From positions 1 through 35,758 of the forward strand of contig QOUV01000019.1 in assembly GCA_003862155.1 (NCBI GenBank): a DNA stretch of 35,758 bases, read 5' to 3'. The notes beneath the pieces are model-generated. The model did no database searches, was not told the DNA's origin, and saw nothing but the letters and a program-made list of their open reading frames with translations. Positions 32,024-35,758 of this stretch are shown one piece after another. Origin of the DNA: Lachnospiraceae bacterium. Its GTDB lineage: Bacteria > Bacillota > Clostridia > Lachnospirales > Lachnospiraceae. Position numbers and translations under genes: made by a program. Position 1 is the stretch's first letter; every line of letters starts with the position of its first letter.

Positions 32024-33688
32024 ATGGTTTATGCTAATGAGGCGAAAAGGATTGAAGACCTGACAAAAGATCTCGTCAGAGTAAAGAGCATTAACGGCAC
32101 AGAGGGTGAAAAGGACATCGGCCTTTTCCTTGAAAAACGTCTTCGAGAGATACCATATTTTAAGGATAGACCGAATCAGGTGATAACAAAGGTCATCGAT
32201 AACGACCCTCTTTGTAGACGATCTGTTTTTGCACTTCTTAAGGGGCATGGAGGTTCAAAAAAGACTGTAATCCTCCATGGGCACACCGATACTGTGGGGC
32301 TTTCCGGTTATGGAAAGCTTGCTGACTTCGCCTGTGACCCTGACAGACTCCAAGAAGAGATGGCACGGCTTGACAAACTTGGAATGCTCGACCTCTCAGA
32401 CGAAGTCAGAGCAGATCTTAAGTCAGCTGACTACATGTTTGGACGGGGCAGCAGCGACATGAAGAGCGGGGATGCGGTCTTTATAATACTTCTGGAAGAG
32501 CTGTCAGCGTCTGATACGCTCAATGGAAATCTGCTTCTGATGCTAAATCCTGTCGAGGAAAATCTTCACACTGGAGTCATCGATTCGATCGATGTACTTC
32601 TGGATCTGAAGGAAAAATACAATCTCGACTATGTCCTTGCTATAAACAATGACTTCACCTGCCCGTCGTCTCCTGACGACAGATTTTTACATATATATAC
32701 TGGTGTAGGTGGAAAGATCCTGCCGTCATTTTATATCCATGGCAGAGAAACCCATGTAGGGCAGTGTTTTGAAGGACTTGACGCATCAGCCGTAGCAGCC
32801 GCGATTCTTGAAAGAATTCAGCTGTCACGGGATTTCTGCGACACGGAAGGAAGCGAGCCCACATTTCCCCCTTCAGTGCTTAAGATCAAGGATTTAAAGA
32901 AATGGTATAATGTCCAGACAGCAGCTGAAGCGCTGGTGTATTTTAACTACTATGTCCATGAGGAGTCGATGGATTCCATCACGAAAAAGCTTTTACACGC
33001 TGCAGAAGAAGCTTATGATACTGTAGAAAGTCATCTGAATGCCGAGGCTCAGTGGTTTTTTAAGATGAGAAATGAGCCATATAAGAGCGTCCACTACAAA
33101 AAGCAGATTCTGACTTACGATGATCTCTATAAGCTCACCTGCGAGAGATGTCCTGGTACAGATATCCCCTCGGAGCTCGAAAAGATATGTGAAAATGAGC
33201 TCTCGAATGGAACTGACTTAAGGGAGATACCAGTTGCTATGATAAGATACCTGATCGAGACAGCCGGTATTACGGAGCCAGCCGTTGTTTTGTACTATGC
33301 CGCGCCTTACTGTCCGCACAATACCTTTACTGAAAAAGACGGGAAACTTATGGATATCATACGGGAATCCGCTTCAGAGGTCGGGAAAAAATACAGTGTC
33401 AGCTACAAGATACACCCATATTATCCTTCTCTCTCAGACAGCAGCTATCTTAGGATCGATGATGACGACAGCTCAGTAGCAGCGTTAAGGGACAATTTCC
33501 CGGCCATGAATAAATTATATCCGATTCCAGTAGATAAGATAAAGAAGCTTAACATCCCGGCTGTAAATCTCGGCACCTATGGAAAAGATGCTCATAAGTG
33601 GACAGAGCGTGTCAATCTGCCCGTTACCATGCATATTCTCCCGGATCTGATCCGCGAAGTACTAAGACACGTTTTCACTGTAAAGTAG
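32024..33688 (+). CDS. rocB: M20-family peptidase, RocB-like (arginine utilisation)
   Basis: A 554-residue M20 metallohydrolase. The first metal site is His85-G-His87-T-Asp89 in LHGHTDTVG; the next is FGRGSSDMKSGD, and LNPVEENLH supplies the catalytic/metal Glu pair. The extended length, NGTEGEKDIGLFLEKRLREI at the start and the long insert after residue 300 fit the RocB branch, found in the arginine utilisation cluster of Bacillus but of unknown reaction; hydrolysis of an amide or peptide bond is expected. GAGGAGGAG at 32011-32019 selects ATG 32024; the longer open frame overlaps the aminotransferase gene. Two terminators follow. Confidence 0.87.
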   Translation: MVYANEAKRIEDLTKDLVRVKSINGTEGEKDIGLFLEKRLREIPYFKDRPNQVITKVIDNDPLCRRSVFALLKGHGGSKKTVILHGHTDTVGLSGYGKLADFACDPDRLQEEMARLDKLGMLDLSDEVRADLKSADYMFGRGSSDMKSGDAVFIILLEELSASDTLNGNLLLMLNPVEENLHTGVIDSIDVLLDLKEKYNLDYVLAINNDFTCPSSPDDRFLHIYTGVGGKILPSFYIHGRETHVGQCFEGLDASAVAAAILERIQLSRDFCDTEGSEPTFPPSVLKIKDLKKWYNVQTAAEALVYFNYYVHEESMDSITKKLLHAAEEAYDTVESHLNAEAQWFFKMRNEPYKSVHYKKQILTYDDLYKLTCERCPGTDIPSELEKICENELSNGTDLREIPVAMIRYLIETAGITEPAVVLYYAAPYCPHNTFTEKDGKLMDIIRESASEVGKKYSVSYKIHPYYPSLSDSSYLRIDDDDSSVAALRDNFPAMNKLYPIPVDKIKKLNIPAVNLGTYGKDAHKWTERVNLPVTMHILPDLIREVLRHVFTVK

Positions 33689-33703
33689 TATAAGTATTAA
33701 ACG

Positions 33704-33728
33704 CACCTGCCATTCTGGCAGGTGTTTT
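33704..33728 (+). terminator. Terminator after the M20 gene
   Basis: CACCTGCC 33704-33711 and GGCAGGTG 33717-33724 form an 8-bp stem, then TTTT. Confidence 0.85.
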
Positions 33729-33733
33729 GCTGT

Positions 33734-33758
33734 CTCACTGAAAAGTGAGGCATTTTTT
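33734..33758 (+). terminator. Second, tandem terminator
   Basis: CTCAC 33734-33738 and GTGAG 33745-33749 form a short stem, followed by GCA and six T. It backs up the first terminator. Confidence 0.6.
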
Positions 33759-33832
33759 ATGTCAACTACAACACAACTGAAATCGGTATAGTCAAATTTA
33801 TGATGCAAAAATATAGAAAAAAACGATAAATG

Positions 33833-33841
33833 TGTTATAAT
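33833..33841 (+). promoter_or_regulatory. Extended -10 promoter of the surface protein gene
   Basis: TGTTATAAT combines an extended TG with a perfect -10 box; no good -35 is seen 17 bases upstream. It lies 51 bases before the start codon. Confidence 0.5.
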
Positions 33842-33892
33842 CATCTGGAATTAATCAGTGTAAGGATACTCTGGAGAAAAGGAAAAGTGAAA

Positions 33893-35587
33893 ATGAACAT
33901 GAATTATTTTCGGGATGAAGAAAAACGAAAGTCCTTAGTTGGAAAAATTTCAGCTGCATTACTGGCAGCTTTACTTTCTTTCACATTTGTAATACCACCG
34001 GCGCTTCCGGCAGCGGCAGCACAATCCAGGAAGACCGGTGCTGTAATGAGGATGGTTACCCGCAAGGGCAGGAAATATCTGATCAGTAAGTCCGGGACAT
34101 CTCTCAGAGGCTGGCAGACATATGGAGGACATCTCTACTATTTCAGCAAAAAGAATGGTTCCATGCAGCATGATAAGACAATAGACAAGATAATGCTTGC
34201 TGACAATGGACGCGCGGTAATGACGCTCGACGCTTCAGTGAAATACAAAGCGATCAACATGCTTGACAAATCATCATCACGCACTGCTTCAAAGAGCGAT
34301 CGTCTGCTTGCAGCATATAATTACCTGAGTTCGAAAAATAATTTCGGATATGATCTGGTATACCCGAATTTGAATGACAAATCCTGGATCAAAAAATATG
34401 CGAATCAGATGCTTAGCACGAGAAAGGGAAACTGCTATGGCTTCGCATGCACATTTGCAGCATTGGCCGATGCTCTCGGATATAAGCCTGAAGTTATAAC
34501 AACACGTGTCAGGGGAAGAAGGGATCATCAGAGCGACGGTTTCACTCGTCATGCTATCGTCAGGATAAACGGCCTCTACTACGATCCTGAGCTGAAATGG
34601 GCTGGAACTAAGATCAACCTCTTTGCCACCAGTTATTATCCGCTCACTCATAAAGAAATGCAGACATGGAGTTTTTCCAGCAGCAATGGGCAGATCTCTG
34701 GAGACAGCTGGATTACACATAGAAATGTAACATCTAAAAATGTACTGGTCCACAGTGGTGGAAAATACTATTATTTCGATAAGAATAAAAAGAAGCTTAA
34801 AGGTCTCTATTACATCAGTGGTAAGCTCTATAATTTCAATAAATCTGGTTTTATGACGAATAAAGCTTACAAAGCACTGCAGAAAGCAACGAAAAGTGGT
34901 ACTCCGTGGTCTGCTCTTCAAAAAATTATTGGAAATCCCAAGCAGAAAAAAAATAGGGGAAGCAGCTGCTACGGTAAAGTCAGCGGCAAGGATTGGCAGT
35001 ACATATATAAGAATGCAATAGTAAACATTTTCGTTGCAAATGAGGAGAGTAAACCAGATGTAAACGGCGGCACAGACAATAATGTCACAAGTCCTGATGC
35101 AAACGGCGGCACAGACAATAATGTCACAAATCCTGATGCAAACGGCGGCACAGACAATAATGTCATAAATCCTGACGCAAACGGTGGAACAGCGAATGAA
35201 GACAGCAAAGCTGACGCGAATGATAATGCAGACAAAAAAGACAGCAAACCTGTTCCTGTTGTAACTGGTGTAGCAGCTAACAGAACAAGTCAAAAGAAAA
35301 CAGCTTCCAAGAAGAAAACCACCCAGAAGAAGACTGTAAAGAAAAAGACTGTCAAAAAGAAGACTACTAAGAAGACTGCCAAGAAAAAATCTACAAAGAA
35401 AAAGACTACCAAAAAGAAGACTACAAAGAAAAAAACACCTCAGAATGGTTTCGTGAAAAAAAGCGGCAAATGGTCATATTATCAAAAAGGGAAAAAGGTT
35501 GCCGGATTAAAGAAAATCAGCGGGAAATACTATTATTTTGATAAGAAAGGTACCATGCAGAGTGGCTCAAAGGTAAATGGTAAATAA
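33893..35587 (+). CDS. Secreted transglutaminase-like protein with cell-wall-binding motifs and lysine-rich tail
   Basis: From ATG 33893 the protein has 564 residues. A signal peptide (IPPALPAAAAQ region, cleavage about 43) is followed by a choline-binding-like motif (GWQTYGGHLYYFSKKNGSM), a transglutaminase/protease-like domain with Cys181 (GNCYGFACTFAALAD), His220 (RHAIVRI) and Asp231 (YYDPELKW), and another YYYF/GLYY motif pair. Then come four 13-residue repeats (388-439), a tail dominated by Lys and Thr (about 465-520), and a last aromatic motif (GKYYYFDKKGTMQSG). The Cys-His-Asp triad suggests peptide crosslinking or cleavage at the cell surface. The end, right after SKVNGK, stops in what is usually the middle of a further repeat. 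Confidence 0.85.
   Translation: MNMNYFRDEEKRKSLVGKISAALLAALLSFTFVIPPALPAAAAQSRKTGAVMRMVTRKGRKYLISKSGTSLRGWQTYGGHLYYFSKKNGSMQHDKTIDKIMLADNGRAVMTLDASVKYKAINMLDKSSSRTASKSDRLLAAYNYLSSKNNFGYDLVYPNLNDKSWIKKYANQMLSTRKGNCYGFACTFAALADALGYKPEVITTRVRGRRDHQSDGFTRHAIVRINGLYYDPELKWAGTKINLFATSYYPLTHKEMQTWSFSSSNGQISGDSWITHRNVTSKNVLVHSGGKYYYFDKNKKKLKGLYYISGKLYNFNKSGFMTNKAYKALQKATKSGTPWSALQKIIGNPKQKKNRGSSCYGKVSGKDWQYIYKNAIVNIFVANEESKPDVNGGTDNNVTSPDANGGTDNNVTNPDANGGTDNNVINPDANGGTANEDSKADANDNADKKDSKPVPVVTGVAANRTSQKKTASKKKTTQKKTVKKKTVKKKTTKKTAKKKSTKKKTTKKKTTKKKTPQNGFVKKSGKWSYYQKGKKVAGLKKISGKYYYFDKKGTMQSGSKVNGK
35054..35209 (+). repeat. Four 39-base tandem repeats within the surface protein gene
   Basis: Units begin at 35054, 35093, 35132 and 35171 and each encode 13 residues of the type PDANGGTDNNVTN. 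Units 2 and 3 are nearly identical; the fourth diverges after GGT. The unit length is a multiple of three, so copy-number change would keep the frame. Confidence 0.9.
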
Positions 35588-35625
35588 CCCGTCACCTTCC
35601 TTGTTCCGGATCTCTTTGTTAGAAT

Positions 35626-35667
35626 AACTTTAAAAACTCAGAAAACCTTTTCTCAGTTTTTCAAGTT
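35626..35667 (+). terminator. Long imperfect hairpin after the surface protein gene
   Basis: AACTTTAAAAACTCAG 35626-35641 is complementary to 35652-35667 at 14 of 16 positions. It is AT-rich and could end transcription of the surface protein gene. It also lies 28 bases ahead of the IS66-type start codon and could belong to the element's left end. Confidence 0.55.
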
Positions 35668-35695
35668 ATCAAACATTTTCACGGGAGGTACAGGC

Positions 35696-35758
35696 ATGGA
35701 TGTTAATCCAAACGAAGTTGTAAAACAGGTTCGCCTCAAAGATTGGTCAAACATAATT
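35696..35758 (+). CDS. IS66-family accessory protein (TnpA-like), N-terminus only
   Basis: The last 21 codons of the window read MDVNPNEVVKQVRLKDWSNI followed by Ile, starting at ATG 35696 behind GGGAGG (35683-35688). The VKQVRLK-W-x-x-I-I pattern is the usual beginning of the small first ORF of IS66 elements of Clostridia. The rest of the element lies outside the window, and its left terminus is not clearly visible between 35588 and 35695. Confidence 0.65.
   Translation, partial: MDVNPNEVVKQVRLKDWSNII

Noticed and set aside
35054-35209. CRISPR-like regular repeats
   Set aside because: The units are contiguous, without spacers, and translate into a 13-residue protein repeat in frame.
34289-35293. 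Minus-strand open frame of 334 codons opposite the surface protein gene
   Set aside because: It is a shadow of the repetitive, biased plus-strand sequence; its product is Cys/Ile/Val-rich with no recognisable domain.

Overview
The window looks like a chromosomal segment of a low-to-medium GC Gram-positive anaerobe of the class Clostridia, most likely Lachnospiraceae. This rests on the protein types seen (GerW/YtfJ, Asp23-FakA-RecG order, MiaB with a long N-terminal extension, DUF2953 next to GerW, RocB-type M20 peptidase), strong GGAGG ribosome sites and consensus sigma-A-type promoters. The genus cannot be fixed from the sequence alone.

Layout. (1) Positions 1-9530 are an accessory region: the tail of a ferredoxin-like gene; a DUF262-DUF1524 (GmrSD-like) nuclease gene with a 66-residue companion; a 5'-truncated DNA methyltransferase gene split by an IS110-family element of the IS1111 type; a DUF4143 AAA ATPase gene; and a RelB/YafQ toxin-antitoxin pair. 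Two copies of one palindrome bracket the stretch from the nuclease to the ATPase. (2) Positions 9660-26123 are housekeeping: a membrane protein, proA, miaB, ruvA, ruvB, zapA, a U32 peptidase-type hydroxylase, an FtsW/RodA-type glycosyltransferase with its class B PBP, a DUF2953 protein, gerW, rpmB on the opposite strand, an Asp23/YloU protein, a FakA/YloV-like protein and recG. Many are coupled by 1-20 base overlaps. (3) Positions 26164-33688 look like one physiological unit: a polar amino acid ABC importer (minus strand), a divergent PucR-type regulator, and a three-gene operon of an amidinotransferase-fold (DDAH/arginine deiminase-like) hydrolase, a HisC-fold aminotransferase and a RocB-like M20 enzyme. 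I infer uptake and breakdown of arginine or a modified guanidino amino acid. (4) Positions 33700-35758 hold a secreted transglutaminase-like protein with cell-wall-binding motifs, a 13-residue repeat and a very lysine-rich tail, then the first codons of an IS66-type accessory gene cut by the window edge.

The most interesting object is the IS1111-type element at about 4648-6740. Removing it restores the methyltransferase frame exactly across a conserved motif, which fixes its ends. Joining those ends creates a perfect TTGACA-17-TATAAT promoter that does not exist in the integrated state. Its roughly 520-base non-coding 3' part contains stable hairpins and short stretches matching target and donor ends in the polarity expected of a bridge/seek RNA. 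Second is the putative guanidino-amino-acid regulon, whose transcription units each carry a terminator-like hairpin between promoter and start codon.
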